Origin: Saccharopolyspora gloriosae
GTDB lineage: Bacteria > Actinomycetota > Actinomycetes > Mycobacteriales > Pseudonocardiaceae
Assembly: GCF_022828475.1 (NCBI RefSeq)
Contig: NZ_CP059557.1
Location: 2,294,001-2,358,000 of the forward strand
Direction: 5' to 3'
Length of the DNA stretch: 64,000 bases
Part shown: positions 26,963 to 36,560 of the stretch, piece after piece
Layout of the letters: every line of letters begins with the position of its first letter
Position numbering within the stretch: position 1 is the first letter of the stretch
Position numbers and translations under genes: made by a program
Notes under the pieces: model-generated
What the model was told of the DNA's origin: nothing
Seen by the model: the letters and a program-made list of their open reading frames with translations, nothing else
Database searches by the model: none

Positions 26963-27928
26963 ATGGATCTCACGGTCGTCGTTCCCTGCTTCAACGAACA
27001 AGACGGACTTCCGCGCCTGCACGCTGAATTGCTGCGGGTGCTGCCCGGCGTGGCCCCCGAGTACGAGGTGGTGGCCGTTGACGACGGCAGCACCGACCGG
27101 ACCTTGCCGACGCTGCGGGAACTGGCGGCGTCCGATCCTCGATTCCGGTATCTGTCGCTGAGTCGCAACTTCGGCAAGGAAGCCGCGGTGCTGGCCGGTT
27201 TGCGGCGCGCGCACGGCAGGCGCGTGGTGATCATGGACGCTGATCTGCAGCATCCACCGGAGTTGCTGGGGCGGATGCTGGCGGTGCTGGACTCCGGGCA
27301 CGACCAGGTCGTGGCGTGCCGGGATCGCTCCGGGGAGCCCCTGTCGCGGCGGCTGCCCGCGCGGGTCTTTTACCGACTGCTCAACAGGTTCTGTGAGATT
27401 CGGGTGCCTGATGGCGCCGGTGATTTCCGAATGTTGACCCGACGGGCGGTGCAGGCGCTGCTCGCGTTGCCCGAACAGCACCGGTTCTCCAAAGGCCTGT
27501 TCGCGTGGATCGGATTCGACACCGCGCACGTTCCGTTCAGCGGTGGTGCTCGCCATGGCGGGAGGTCTCGGTGGACATGGCGAGCTCTCGTCGAACACGG
27601 TTTGGACGGCTTGTTCTCCTTTCATCGCAGGCCGTTGCGGCTCGCCGGGTACCTCGGAGCACTCGTCGCCACAGCCGGTGCGGTCCAAGCGCTCCGGGTT
27701 TTCGCGACCGGCGGTCCGCTGCTGCCCTCGTTGCTGCTGTGGGCGTCCGGGGTGCAGCTGCTGCTGTTCGGCGTGGTCGGCGAGTACCTGGGCCGGATCC
27801 ACCTCGAAACGATGGGGCGCCCGCATTTCCTGGTGAAGGAGTCCGGCGGACTCGCACTCGGGATCGGCCCCGCAACACCCGATCGCGGCTACGACGTGCT
27901 GTGCGCGCCGCCCGCCGAGCGGGTGTAG
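26963..27928 (+). CDS. Family 2 glycosyltransferase, GtrB/DPM1-like
   Basis: The 321-residue protein has a GT-A domain starting MDLTVVVPCFNEQDGLP, with VAVDDGSTD, the DADLQHPPE metal-binding motif and SRNFGKEAAVLAGL. Two transmembrane helices follow near residues 225-250 and 260-285. Proteins of this type transfer a sugar from a nucleotide sugar to polyprenyl phosphate on the inner leaflet. It is followed 3 nt later by a GtrA-like gene, so the pair probably builds and flips a lipid-linked sugar for a surface glycan. The sugar is unknown. Confidence 0.9.
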   Translation: MDLTVVVPCFNEQDGLPRLHAELLRVLPGVAPEYEVVAVDDGSTDRTLPTLRELAASDPRFRYLSLSRNFGKEAAVLAGLRRAHGRRVVIMDADLQHPPELLGRMLAVLDSGHDQVVACRDRSGEPLSRRLPARVFYRLLNRFCEIRVPDGAGDFRMLTRRAVQALLALPEQHRFSKGLFAWIGFDTAHVPFSGGARHGGRSRWTWRALVEHGLDGLFSFHRRPLRLAGYLGALVATAGAVQALRVFATGGPLLPSLLLWASGVQLLLFGVVGEYLGRIHLETMGRPHFLVKESGGLALGIGPATPDRGYDVLCAPPAERV

Positions 27929-27931
27929 GCG

Positions 27932-28336
27932 ATGTCGCCGGACAGGGGCGGACGGTCCTTGCTGCGGTTCGCCGGAGTCGGCGGGGTGAACACCGCCGTG
28001 CACTACGGCGTCTACATCGGACTGTCCGCGGTGACTTCGGTGTTGTCGGCCCATGTGGTCGCGACGGTCACCGCGATGGGCTGCTCTTACCTGCTGAACT
28101 GCCGGTTCACTTTCGGCGTTCCGCCGAGCGTGCGGTCGTTGCTGTGGTATCCGGTTTCGCACCTGGGTGATCTGGTCGCCGGTACGGCCGCGATGGCGAT
28201 CCTGACCGGAGCGGCCGGGCTCGACGCGCGGGTCGCGACCATCGCCGGAGGTGTGGTCGTCACGCCCGTCACCTACCTGCTCACGCGTGCCGTGCTCACC
28301 CGCGGTACGCGTCGCCGGGAAGGAGCACCGACGTGA
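27932..28336 (+). CDS. GtrA-family membrane protein
   Basis: The 134-residue protein has four hydrophobic segments and the family N-terminus LLRFAGVGGVNTAVHYGVY, then SYLLNCRFTF. GtrA proteins are proposed to flip polyprenyl-phosphate sugars across the membrane. ATG at 27932 follows the GT2 stop by 3 nt, and its own stop overlaps the GTG of the next gene (28333-28336). Assignment rests on the family pattern and the classic GtrA-GtrB pairing. Confidence 0.87.
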   Translation: MSPDRGGRSLLRFAGVGGVNTAVHYGVYIGLSAVTSVLSAHVVATVTAMGCSYLLNCRFTFGVPPSVRSLLWYPVSHLGDLVAGTAAMAILTGAAGLDARVATIAGGVVVTPVTYLLTRAVLTRGTRRREGAPT

Positions 28337-30471
28337 TCGCGGTGCGGGCTCGGACGGCCGTCCCCGCAGCGCGGGACGCGGGTGCCGCCTGCGGTGTGGC
28401 GGTGCTCGTCGCGTTGCTGGCCCAGTTACCGGTGATGGTGAATCCGGCGTTCTACTTCTGGGACGACAGCGCCGCGCAGTTCCTCCCGATGTGGCATCGG
28501 CTGGGGGAACGGGTGCTGGCCGGTCAGTGGCCGCCGCTGCTGGAACCGGACTCGTGGATGGGCGGCAACATCGCCGCGGAAGCGTTGTTCGGGGTGTGGA
28601 ATCCCGTGCACCTGGCGGAGTTCGTTCTCGTCGTCGCCATCGGAGACCTCGCGGTGGCGGCCGTTGTGGTCAAGACGCAGTTCCTGATGTTGCTGGGAGT
28701 GGGGACGCATCTGCTGTGCCGGGAGTACGGCGCGTCCCGGCGGGTGGCCGCCGTGTTCGGCGTGGCGCTTCCGGTGTCCGGGTTCGTGCTGTACTTCCAG
28801 GCCGCCACCTGGGCGGGCGGGCTGATGGGCCTGGCCTGGGTGCCGTGGGCGTGGTGGGCGTTGCGACGAGCAGGCCGCGGCCGCGGGCCGGTGTGGGCGG
28901 CGTTCCTGCTCGGGTACTTGTGCGTGTCGGCCGGTGATCCGTACGCGGTGCTCGCGCTGGTGCTGGTGTGCGCGGGGCTGCTGCTCGAACTTCGGCTGGA
29001 GCGGGTCGGGTTGCGGCGGTTGCTGATCGCGGGCGTGTCGGTGGGGCTGGCGGTGCCGCTGGTGTTCCTGCCGGTGCTGGCGACCGCGCCGGTCGGTTGG
29101 CGCACGGGTCTGCTGCTGTTCAACGTGGGACTGCTGGCGCCGGGGCCGGGTGATCTGCTGAACATGAGCGTCGCCGGCTTCGTGCCGCAGATCCTCTCGT
29201 TCGGCTCGTTCCGGATGACGGTGCCCGCGTTGTACTTCGCCTGGTTCGCGGTACCGCTGGTTCCCTGGCTGGATTGGCGAGGTTCGTGGCTGCGGGCGAG
29301 GCACTGCGCGACGGCGTTCGTCGTCGCCGGTGCGGGCGTGCTGCTGTGCCTCGGGCCGTCGCAGGTGGGGATGTTGCGCTGGCCGCTGCGGCACCTGCCG
29401 GTCGCATACCTGGCGTTCGCGGTCGTGCTGGCGGTGACGTTGAGCCTCGGGGTGCGGGTCGATCACCGTCGGGTTCGGGGCGGGTGCACGCTGCTCGGGG
29501 TGGCGCTGTGCGGGTACTTGTCGTTCGCGGCTTGGCCGTCGCTGTGGGCGCGGCACGCCGTGTCGATGTTGCTGATGGGGTCGGTGCTCGGCCTGGTGCT
29601 GCTGGCTCGACGCGAGTTCGTGGCGTGGGGACTGCAACTGGGAACCGTCGTCGCGTTGGTGTGCCAGGTGTGCTGGTTTCCGGCGAACCACGACGTCGCC
29701 GTGTACTCGTTCCCCGCCGAGGTGCGGCGGGTCCGCGCGGATTTCGCTGACCTGCGCTCGGGAACGGTCGTGCAGATCGCGGATCGGGGCCGGATCGCGG
29801 CGCACGACGTCGAGTCCGGTGCGGCATGGCGGCGGCTGTTGTTCGGGAACATGCATGCGATGGCCGGGGTGCCGAGCCTGGTGTCCTACACCGGGATCGG
29901 TTTCCGCGCGCTGCACGAACGGCTGTGCTTGGGGTATTTCGGCGCGCAGTGCCCGGATTCCTATCGCCGGTTGTGGGAGGTGGACGAGACCGGCGTGCCG
30001 TTGGCGGACCAGCTGCGGGTGCGGCACGTGGTGGTGCAGCGGCGAGCGTTGGACGCTCCGATTCCGCCGCCCGGCTGGCGGGTGGCGGATCGGGATGCGG
30101 CCGTCACCCGGCTGCAACGGTCAGGGCCGGTGCGGTGGCTCGAGGGTCGGTTGAGCGTGGCACGGGACGTGGACGTGCTCGCCGACGTCGAACGCTCGAC
30201 ACGTTCCGAACTGGTGCGCTTCGCTCGCGCGGGGCCGCGCGCGGAGGTCGTGTTCGCCCGCCTGGCGTGGCCCGGATATCGCGCCACCGTAGGAGAAACG
30301 GAGCTGCCCGTCCGCGCGACCTCGGCGGGACTCGTGCGGATCGAGCTTCCCGCAGGAACCCGCGCGGGCACGCTGCGGCTCGACTGGAGCCCGCCCGGGT
30401 ATCGCGCGGGCATCGTGCTGGTGATGGCCGGGGCGCTGCTGGCGTTGTCGGCCGGGAGGAGGTGGGCCTGA
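28333..30471 (+). CDS. Large multi-spanning membrane protein, YfhO/GT-C-like
   Basis: The 712-residue protein has about 12 transmembrane helices. The first extracytoplasmic loop contains NPAFYFWDDSAAQFLPMWHR, the acidic motif position of GT-C glycosyltransferases. The C-terminal 250 residues include a soluble beta-rich domain (VVQRRALDAPIPPP, RAGPRAEVVFARLAWPGYRA) ending in a last helix, as in YfhO-family proteins, which glycosylate lipoteichoic acid in Gram-positives. It probably uses the lipid-linked sugar made by the two preceding genes to modify a surface polymer. That role is inferred. The stop shares one base with the next ATG (TGATG). Confidence 0.78.
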   Translation: MIAVRARTAVPAARDAGAACGVAVLVALLAQLPVMVNPAFYFWDDSAAQFLPMWHRLGERVLAGQWPPLLEPDSWMGGNIAAEALFGVWNPVHLAEFVLVVAIGDLAVAAVVVKTQFLMLLGVGTHLLCREYGASRRVAAVFGVALPVSGFVLYFQAATWAGGLMGLAWVPWAWWALRRAGRGRGPVWAAFLLGYLCVSAGDPYAVLALVLVCAGLLLELRLERVGLRRLLIAGVSVGLAVPLVFLPVLATAPVGWRTGLLLFNVGLLAPGPGDLLNMSVAGFVPQILSFGSFRMTVPALYFAWFAVPLVPWLDWRGSWLRARHCATAFVVAGAGVLLCLGPSQVGMLRWPLRHLPVAYLAFAVVLAVTLSLGVRVDHRRVRGGCTLLGVALCGYLSFAAWPSLWARHAVSMLLMGSVLGLVLLARREFVAWGLQLGTVVALVCQVCWFPANHDVAVYSFPAEVRRVRADFADLRSGTVVQIADRGRIAAHDVESGAAWRRLLFGNMHAMAGVPSLVSYTGIGFRALHERLCLGYFGAQCPDSYRRLWEVDETGVPLADQLRVRHVVVQRRALDAPIPPPGWRVADRDAAVTRLQRSGPVRWLEGRLSVARDVDVLADVERSTRSELVRFARAGPRAEVVFARLAWPGYRATVGETELPVRATSAGLVRIELPAGTRAGTLRLDWSPPGYRAGIVLVMAGALLALSAGRRWA

Positions 30472-32321
30472 TGGGTGGACATTGGCGCGGTGCGGTCTTG
30501 GCGGTCGCCGCCTGCGTGCTGGTGTCGTTCGGTCCGGTGCCCGCGGCCGCGGACGTCGGTGCGGCGCGGTACGTGCAGGTGGTGGCGCATCCCGATGACG
30601 ACATCCTGTTCATGAACCCGGACCTGGTCACGTCGGTGCGTTCCGGGGCGCCGGTGACCACGGTGTACCTGACGGCGGGGGAGAGCGATGTGCGGCCGGC
30701 GGAGCCGTACGCGGCGGCCAGGCAGGCGGGGAGCCGTGCCGCGTTCGCCGAGATGGCCCGAGTTCCCGACGAGTGGGTCCGGTCCGCGACCGAGATCATC
30801 CCCGGCGGATTCGCGGAGGTGCACGAGCTGCGGTCGCGACCGGGGATCAGGCTGGTGTTCCTGAACCTCCCGGACGACAACGATCCACTCGCACTGGGCG
30901 GAGAGCACGCCTTGAGCCGACTGTGGACGGTCGGCGACTCGGTGCGCACAGTGGTGCCTGAGGGAACACCGATACCGGGGCCGTCCGAGTACGATCGGGA
31001 GCAGTTGATCAGCGCGCTCGGCGAGCTGTTGCGGCGATACGACCCGACGATCGTGCGGACTCAAGACCCGCTGCCGGATCCCCGGTATCAAGCGCACTGG
31101 GCGGGACACGACCACCCGGATCACGTGGCGACCACGCGTTTCGCGGAGGCGGTGACGGCACGGCACGGGCGCTCGATCCGCGTGGTGCACTACCGGGGTT
31201 ACAACGTGGCCGATGCCGCACCGAACCTGTCGCCGGAGGTCGTCGCGGCCAAGCGGCGGATCTTCGCGCGCTACGCGCCGCACGATCCGATGGTCGGGCT
31301 CGGTGAGCCGTACGCGACGTGGTTGCGCAGCATGCGCTACCGCTGGCCCGCGGGCGCGCATCGGATCGAACGGGACGGCCGCGGACGGCTGCACGTCGGG
31401 GAAGTGCGCGACGGACGGGTCCTGCTGGGTGAACTGGCCGGATCGCGGATCCGGCCGGTGCCGTTGCCCGCGCCCCCGGTGCGATCCGGTGACGTGACGT
31501 TCGTGCCGGGCGGCGCAGGGCTCCGGGTGCTGGTGCAGGACCACTCGACCGGGGCGCTGTACTCGACAGGGCAGGACGCGACCGGGCGTTGGCGGCCGCA
31601 GTGGCGGACCGTGGCGCCACCCGGTGCCGGCGCCCCGCTGGGAGCGGCCACCGCTTCTTCCACGGTGGATGGGAAGTTGGTGGTGGCTCGCTCGGACGCG
31701 CGAACCGGGGTGAACGTCCGCATCGGTGACGGGCCGTGGGGCCGGCTCCGGGTTGATGACGCCGGAGACGTGGCGGTGGTCCGTGGACGCGGTGGGGTCG
31801 TGCACGTTTTCGCCGCCACACCAACAGGATTGGCGCACTGGGCGGAGGCCGGGGGTGAGTTCGTTCCGGCGCCGGTTCCGGCCGGATCGCGTCCGTCCGG
31901 GCCGTTCGGGACCGCGACCGCCGCGGACGGCACGGCATTGCTGGCGTTCCGGGAGGCCGAACACGGTGCGCTCGTGGTGCTCGCCGAACAGGGCGAGGCG
32001 GGCGCCGGCCGGGCCGGAGGATGGCGGATCCGGGCGCGAGTGCACTCATCCGGTGGCGGATCCGGCCCGGCGCTGGCGGCACCGATCGGCGCCGACCCGG
32101 TGCTGGCCGTGCGAACCGGGCTCGGTGGCACCGAAGTGCTCCACCTCGGCCCGCGCGGCGTGCGGCGCCACGTGCTTCGCGGGGTGGTGGCGGACCGGCC
32201 TTCGCTGAGCGCGGACGGCACGTTGTCCGCCCACGCCGACGGAGGTGCCCTGCTGCTGAGCGAGCCCGATCCCGACGGCGAACACCGGCATGTCGCACAC
32301 CATGAGCGAAACCAGCGGTAG
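30471..32321 (+). CDS. Secreted PIG-L family deacetylase with C-terminal propeller-like domain
   Basis: ATG at 30471, with a strong GGGAGGAGG site, gives a signal peptide (MGGHWRGAVLAVAACVLVSF, cleavage near PAAA). The PIG-L/LmbE domain (about 30-280) has the zinc motif VVAHPDDDILFMNPDL and the second site GHDHPDHVATTRFA. From about residue 300 there are repeated strands (GRLHVGEVRDGRVLLGEL, RVLVQDHSTGALYSTGQD) like a fucolectin- or sialidase-type beta-propeller that could bind glycans. Known relatives de-N-acetylate GlcNAc-containing molecules. Last gene of the glycan operon. Length 616 residues. Confidence 0.86.
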   Translation: MGGHWRGAVLAVAACVLVSFGPVPAAADVGAARYVQVVAHPDDDILFMNPDLVTSVRSGAPVTTVYLTAGESDVRPAEPYAAARQAGSRAAFAEMARVPDEWVRSATEIIPGGFAEVHELRSRPGIRLVFLNLPDDNDPLALGGEHALSRLWTVGDSVRTVVPEGTPIPGPSEYDREQLISALGELLRRYDPTIVRTQDPLPDPRYQAHWAGHDHPDHVATTRFAEAVTARHGRSIRVVHYRGYNVADAAPNLSPEVVAAKRRIFARYAPHDPMVGLGEPYATWLRSMRYRWPAGAHRIERDGRGRLHVGEVRDGRVLLGELAGSRIRPVPLPAPPVRSGDVTFVPGGAGLRVLVQDHSTGALYSTGQDATGRWRPQWRTVAPPGAGAPLGAATASSTVDGKLVVARSDARTGVNVRIGDGPWGRLRVDDAGDVAVVRGRGGVVHVFAATPTGLAHWAEAGGEFVPAPVPAGSRPSGPFGTATAADGTALLAFREAEHGALVVLAEQGEAGAGRAGGWRIRARVHSSGGGSGPALAAPIGADPVLAVRTGLGGTEVLHLGPRGVRRHVLRGVVADRPSLSADGTLSAHADGGALLLSEPDPDGEHRHVAHHERNQR

Positions 32322-32323
32322 AA

Positions 32324-32345
32324 ATATCAACAGGAATGTTAATAT
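32324..32345. terminator. A+T-rich inverted repeat after the PIG-L gene
   Basis: ATATCAACA (32324-32332) and TGTTAATAT (32337-32345) form a 9-bp stem with one mismatch and a GGAA loop, in an A+T-rich island 3 nt after the PIG-L stop and upstream of the convergent DeoR gene end. It could be a terminator or a binding site; the stem is weak. Confidence 0.35.
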
Positions 32346-32388
32346 GCTTCACTCGAATGTGCGATCAAGTGCCCCGGTGGGCTCGTGC

Positions 32389-33186
32389 TCAGTCCACGGG
32401 TGCGAGGTGAACCTCGGAGTGCTCCCGCATCGACTCCACCAGTGCGGGCTCGAGCTCTCCCGCCAGCAGCACGTGGTCGAAGTCCGCGACCGGTGCGAGC
32501 CGGTGCAGTGCGGTGCGGGCGACCTTGCTGGCGTCCATCATCAGCACCCGCGTACCGGCACTGTTGATCATCGCCCGCTTCACCAGCACGATCTCCTGCT
32601 CCTGGTGGAACGTCATCTGGGCGTTCATCGCCGAAGTGGACAGGAACATCAGGTCCACCGACAACCCGTTGATCATCTCCTGGCAGGGCAGGCCGATGTA
32701 GGAGTCGTGCGTGCGGGAGTACTCGCCGCCGATGCTGATCAACCGCACGTCCGGGGCCTCGCGCAACGTCTCGTGCACCTGCCGGTAGTTGCTGACCACG
32801 GTCAGCGGGCCGACATCGGCCAGCAAGCGGGCGAGGGAGAGCGCGGTCGTCGAGTCGTCCAGCAGCACCGACATGCCGGGGGTGATCAACGGCAGCGCGG
32901 CGGCGGCCAGCGCCTCCTTCTCCCTGGTGTGGGTGTGCAGGCGAAAGTCCGAGCTGCTCTCGAAGACGGTGGAAGGCTGTGCTGAGACGCCGCCGTGGAA
33001 CTTGCGCAGCAAGCCGCGCCCGACCAGGTCGTCGATGTCGCGGTGCACCGTCATCAGGCTGACCCCGGTCAGCGTGGACAGTTCCGCGGCGCTGGCGAAG
33101 CCGCCCTCGACGACGTGGTCGATGATCTGCTGCTGGCGCAGGAGCCGAGGGGACTGCTTCTTGGGTGCGGACGCCATGGCCGCCAT
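32389..33186 (-). CDS. DeoR-family transcriptional regulator
   Basis: The 265-residue protein has an N-terminal DeoR helix-turn-helix (about 15-70: RQQQIIDHVVEGGFASAAEL, VSLMTVHRDIDDL) and a DeoR C-terminal sugar-phosphate sensing domain (LLDDSTTALSLARLL, FLSTSAMNA, VLMMDASKV). ATG at 33186 has an AAGGAGG site 4 nt away. It is transcribed away from the carbohydrate operon starting at 33313 and is the obvious candidate for its repressor, probably relieved by a phosphorylated intermediate. Confidence 0.92.
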   Translation of the reverse strand: MAAMASAPKKQSPRLLRQQQIIDHVVEGGFASAAELSTLTGVSLMTVHRDIDDLVGRGLLRKFHGGVSAQPSTVFESSSDFRLHTHTREKEALAAAALPLITPGMSVLLDDSTTALSLARLLADVGPLTVVSNYRQVHETLREAPDVRLISIGGEYSRTHDSYIGLPCQEMINGLSVDLMFLSTSAMNAQMTFHQEQEIVLVKRAMINSAGTRVLMMDASKVARTALHRLAPVADFDHVLLAGELEPALVESMREHSEVHLAPVD

Positions 33187-33248
33187 CTTGCCTCCTTGCT
33201 CCGTGAGGGCGGGCACGACCGGCTGGAACACCGAACGTATCACCAGTG

Positions 33249-33293
33249 CAGTGACATTTAACTATCTCGCTGTTAATTTGAGCGTCATCACTG
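33249..33293. promoter_or_regulatory. Operator/promoter region between the DeoR gene and the carbohydrate operon
   Basis: In the 126-bp divergent gap, TTAAC (33258-33262) and GTTAA (33272-33276) form an inverted repeat with a 9-bp spacer. Outside it CAGTGA (33249-33254) is mirrored by TCACTG (33288-33293). The patch is A+T-rich against its surroundings. A DeoR-type dimer or tetramer site is likely, but exact contacts are inferred. Confidence 0.5.
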
Positions 33294-33312
33294 AACGGGT
33301 GGAGGTACATCG

Positions 33313-34014
33313 ATGACGCAGCCCGACGGCGGCACGCCGGGCGCGCACCGCGCGGTCGTCTTCGACATGGACGGCGTCCTGGTCGACAGCGAGCACTTGT
33401 GGGAGCGGATGTGGGCGCGCTTCGCGGCCGCCCGCGGCAGGACCTGGACGGCAGAGCAGACCCGCCAGGTGCAGGGCATGAGCGCCCCGGAGTGGTCCGC
33501 GTTCCTGACCCGGTTCAGTCTCGCCGAGGAATCCGCTTCGGAGACCGAGCGGATCGTCGTCGACGACATGATCGTCGCGCTGGAGGACGGTGAGATCCAG
33601 CTGCTGCCCGGCGCCGAACGCATGGTGCTGGAGGTGTCCGACCGGACTCCGATCGCCCTCGCCTCATCGGCTCCGCGCAGGCTCATCGACGCCGTGCTCG
33701 ACCTGCACGCGCTGAGCGACCGCTTCACCGCCACCATCTCCAGCGCTGAGGTACCGCGCGGGAAACCGAGCCCGGACGTGTACTTGACGGCCGCGAACAA
33801 ACTGCAGCGGCACCCGCGGGAGTGCCTGGCGGTCGAGGACTCCAGCAACGGGCTGCGTTCGGCGGCGGCCGCCGAGATGACGGTGGTGGCCATCCCCAGC
33901 TCCGACTACCCGCCCGCTGAAGACGCGCTGACCGGAGTGTCTTTTGTGGCCGCGGACCTCGACGAGGTGCGTGTCCGGCTGCTCGAATCGTTGACGACGC
34001 CCGTCGCGGGCTGA
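33313..34014 (+). CDS. HAD-superfamily phosphatase / beta-phosphoglucomutase-like
   Basis: The 233-residue protein has HAD motif I VVFDMDGVLVDSE, motif II LASSAPR, Lys in RGKPSPDVY, and motif IV LAVEDSSNG. The cap between motifs I and II is the small helical type used for sugar phosphates. In a sugar catabolic operon it may remove or move phosphate on an intermediate or clear a dead-end phosphate. First gene of the operon; ATG at 33313 after a GGAGG-type site. Confidence 0.88.
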   Translation: MTQPDGGTPGAHRAVVFDMDGVLVDSEHLWERMWARFAAARGRTWTAEQTRQVQGMSAPEWSAFLTRFSLAEESASETERIVVDDMIVALEDGEIQLLPGAERMVLEVSDRTPIALASSAPRRLIDAVLDLHALSDRFTATISSAEVPRGKPSPDVYLTAANKLQRHPRECLAVEDSSNGLRSAAAAEMTVVAIPSSDYPPAEDALTGVSFVAADLDEVRVRLLESLTTPVAG

Positions 34015-34039
34015 CCGAGTCGGACGGAGGAGTCTGGAC

Positions 34040-35098
34040 ATGACGAAGGTGCTCGCTGCGGGCGACCGCTTCGTGGATCCGCAGCTGTTCGTGAACGCGC
34101 TGATCGAGCAGGCGGCCGGGCACGATTTGAGCTTCAGCACGCTGACCACGGGCTGGCCGGTGGAGCCGTTCGGCCCGGTCGGCGGAGTGCGGGAGGCCAG
34201 CGGCACCGAGCAACAGGTGCTCGAAGCGCTCGGCGACGCCGAGATCCTCGCCACCCAGATGGCGCCGGTGACCGCGGGAGTGCTGGGCAAGAGCCCCAAC
34301 TTGAAGTTCGTCGGCGTCGCGCGCGGCGGCCCGGTCAACGTCGATCTCGCCGCGGCCACCGAGGCGGGCGTGATCGTCAGCTACACGCCCGCGCGCAACG
34401 CCGCTGCCGCCGCCGAATTCGCGGTCGGCCTGATCCTGGCCGCGCTGCGCCGCATCTCGAACTCGGACGCGGAGCTGAAGGGCGGCAACTGGCGCGGCGA
34501 CTACTACGCCTACGAGAACGCGGGAGTCGAACTGGAGGGCTCCACCGTCGGCCTGGTCGGCTACGGCGCGATCGGGCGCATCGTGGCGCGGGTGCTGTCC
34601 GCGTTCGGCGCGCACGTGCTGGTCGCCGACCCGTTCGTGCGGCAGGCCGACGCGGACCGGGACGGCGTGCGGCTGGTCGAGCTCAACGACCTGCTGCGGG
34701 CGAGTTCGGTGGTGAGCCTGCACGCGCGGCTCACCCCGGAGACCGAGCACTTGATCAACGCGACGAACCTGGCGCTGCTGCCGGAGGGCGCGGTGCTGGT
34801 GAACTCCGCGCGGGGCGGGCTGCTGGACTACGCGCCGTTGCCGGAGCTGCTCAAGTCGGGCCGGTTGGGCGGGTTGGCCGTGGACGTCTACGACATCGAG
34901 CCGCCGCCGCGAGACTGGCCGCTGTTCGACGCGCCGAACGTCATCACGACCCCGCACCTGGCGGGGGCCACCCGGCAGACCGCGGATCGCGCGGCGGCCA
35001 TCGTGGCGGGCGATGCAGCGTTGTTCCTCAACGGCCACCGTCCGCGCCACGTGGCGAACCCGGAGGTTCTGGACAGGGTGGAGGGCCTGCGTCCATGA
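34040..35098 (+). CDS. D-isomer-specific 2-hydroxyacid dehydrogenase family protein
   Basis: The 352-residue protein resembles phosphoglycerate dehydrogenase-type enzymes. The NAD-binding GYGAIGR motif lies near residues 174-180. Active-site Arg in LVNSARGGLLDY, Glu in DVYDIEPPP and His in TTPHLAGAT are present. ACT and intervening serine-pathway domains are absent, so it is not the anabolic SerA. In context it probably oxidises or reduces a sugar-acid intermediate of the operon. The stop overlaps the kinase ATG (35095-35098). Confidence 0.88.
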   Translation: MTKVLAAGDRFVDPQLFVNALIEQAAGHDLSFSTLTTGWPVEPFGPVGGVREASGTEQQVLEALGDAEILATQMAPVTAGVLGKSPNLKFVGVARGGPVNVDLAAATEAGVIVSYTPARNAAAAAEFAVGLILAALRRISNSDAELKGGNWRGDYYAYENAGVELEGSTVGLVGYGAIGRIVARVLSAFGAHVLVADPFVRQADADRDGVRLVELNDLLRASSVVSLHARLTPETEHLINATNLALLPEGAVLVNSARGGLLDYAPLPELLKSGRLGGLAVDVYDIEPPPRDWPLFDAPNVITTPHLAGATRQTADRAAAIVAGDAALFLNGHRPRHVANPEVLDRVEGLRP

Positions 35099-36560
35099 TC
35101 ATCGGAGTCGATGTCGGTACCTCGGTGACGAAGGCGTCACTGCTGGGCCGGGACGGCTCGGCCCGAGTGACCCACAGCGTGCGCAGCGCCCTGCACCGCG
35201 CCCCGGGCGGGCGGGCGGAGCAGGACCTCGACGAGGTCGTGGCATCGGTGATCACCGTGGTGCGCTCGGTCGCAGCCGAGGCGGACGGCCGGGTGCAGGC
35301 GCTGGCGATCACCGGACAGGGCGACGGCCTGTGGCTGCGCGACGCCGTGGGAGCTCAGGTCGGCCCGGGTTTGTCCTGGCTGGACGCGAGGGCCGCACCT
35401 GTGCTGGATCGCTGGGAGTCGGAAGGCGTGCTGCGCCGGGTGTACGGCCTGACGGGCGCGGGAATGTTCCCGGGCTCGGCGGGGCCGCTGCTGGCCCACC
35501 TGGCCGAACACGAGCCGCAGCGGCTGGACCGGGCGGAGGTCGCGGGCTACTGCGTGGACGCGATCGTGCAGCGGCTCACCGGCGAGATCACGGTGGACGC
35601 TTCCGACGCGTCGTTGCCGTTCCTCGACGTGCCCACGCGCACCTACAGCGCGGCGGCGCTGGAGGCCTGCGGGCTGAGCGGATACCGGCGGCTGCTGGCG
35701 GATCCGGCGCCGCCGGGCCGACTGTTCGCGCTGGATTCCCGCAGCGCCACCGAATTGGGGCTGTCTTCGGGATTGCCGGTGTCGGCGGGACCGTTCGACC
35801 TGCCCGCCTGCGCGTTCGGTTCGGGAGTGCGCGACGACGGCGACGGAGCACTGGTGATCGGCACGACGCTCGGCTGCCAAGTGCTGCGCGACGAGGTCGC
35901 GATCGACCCGGACACGGATGCCGCGGGAATGTGGCTGGCCACTCCGCAGGCGGATCGGTACCTGCGGGTGATGCCCGCGATGGTGGGCACCGCGAACCTG
36001 GACTGGGTGTTGCGGATGGTCGGCGCGGGAGTGGCCGACCTGGAGGACCTGCTGACGGCGAGCCCGCCCGGAGCCAACGGGGTTTCGGCGCTGTCGTTCC
36101 TGTCGTCCTCCGGTGAACGGGCGCCGTTCGTCGAGCCGCATGCCCGTGGCCAGTTCACCGGGCTGTCCTTGGAGACCGCTCCGGCGGACTTGGTGCGGGC
36201 GTTGTGCGAGGCGGTCGCCTATGCGGCCCGGCACAACCTGGAGTCCGCGGGCCTGACCCGCGAGGTCGCGGCCTGCGGCGGTGGCGCGAGGTCGGCGTCG
36301 TGGAGCCGGATCTTCGCCAGCGTGCTGGGCCGGCCGCTGCACGTGCCGCACGAGGCAGGCGTCGGTGCGCGCGGTGCGGCGATGACCGCGTGGGAGTCGC
36401 TGGGTGAGCCGGTCGATCACGAGCAGTGGGCGAGCGCCCGGCACACGGTGGAGCCGGACCCGGCGGCAGTGGAGTTTTACGAGCGCGGTTATCGCGCATA
36501 CCTGGAAGCGATAGAGCGTGCCCGGCCGGTGTGGCGGTCGGGGGAGGAGAATCCGGATGA
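35095..36560 (+). pseudogene. FGGY-family carbohydrate kinase, probable frameshift at the 3' end
   Basis: About 488 residues match FGGY kinases (xylulokinase/erythritol-kinase size): MIIGVDVGTSVTKASLLG phosphate-1 loop, ITGQGDGLWL, SAGPFDLPACAFGSG, and the adenosine motif VAACGGGARSASWSRIF. The expected end is around YLEAIERARPVWRSG. The frame then stays open to 37578, but this is the out-of-phase copy of the next gene. One extra G in the run 36540-36544 would end the protein at TGA 36558-36560, overlapping the DhaK ATG exactly (ATGA), like the other junctions of the operon. Substrate unknown; short ketose or polyol likely. Confidence 0.83.

Noticed and set aside
26592-27161. 190-codon open frame spanning element copy 2 and the start of the GT2 gene
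   Set aside because: It runs through the palindrome and then out of phase through the GT2 gene, and has no protein-like domain character.
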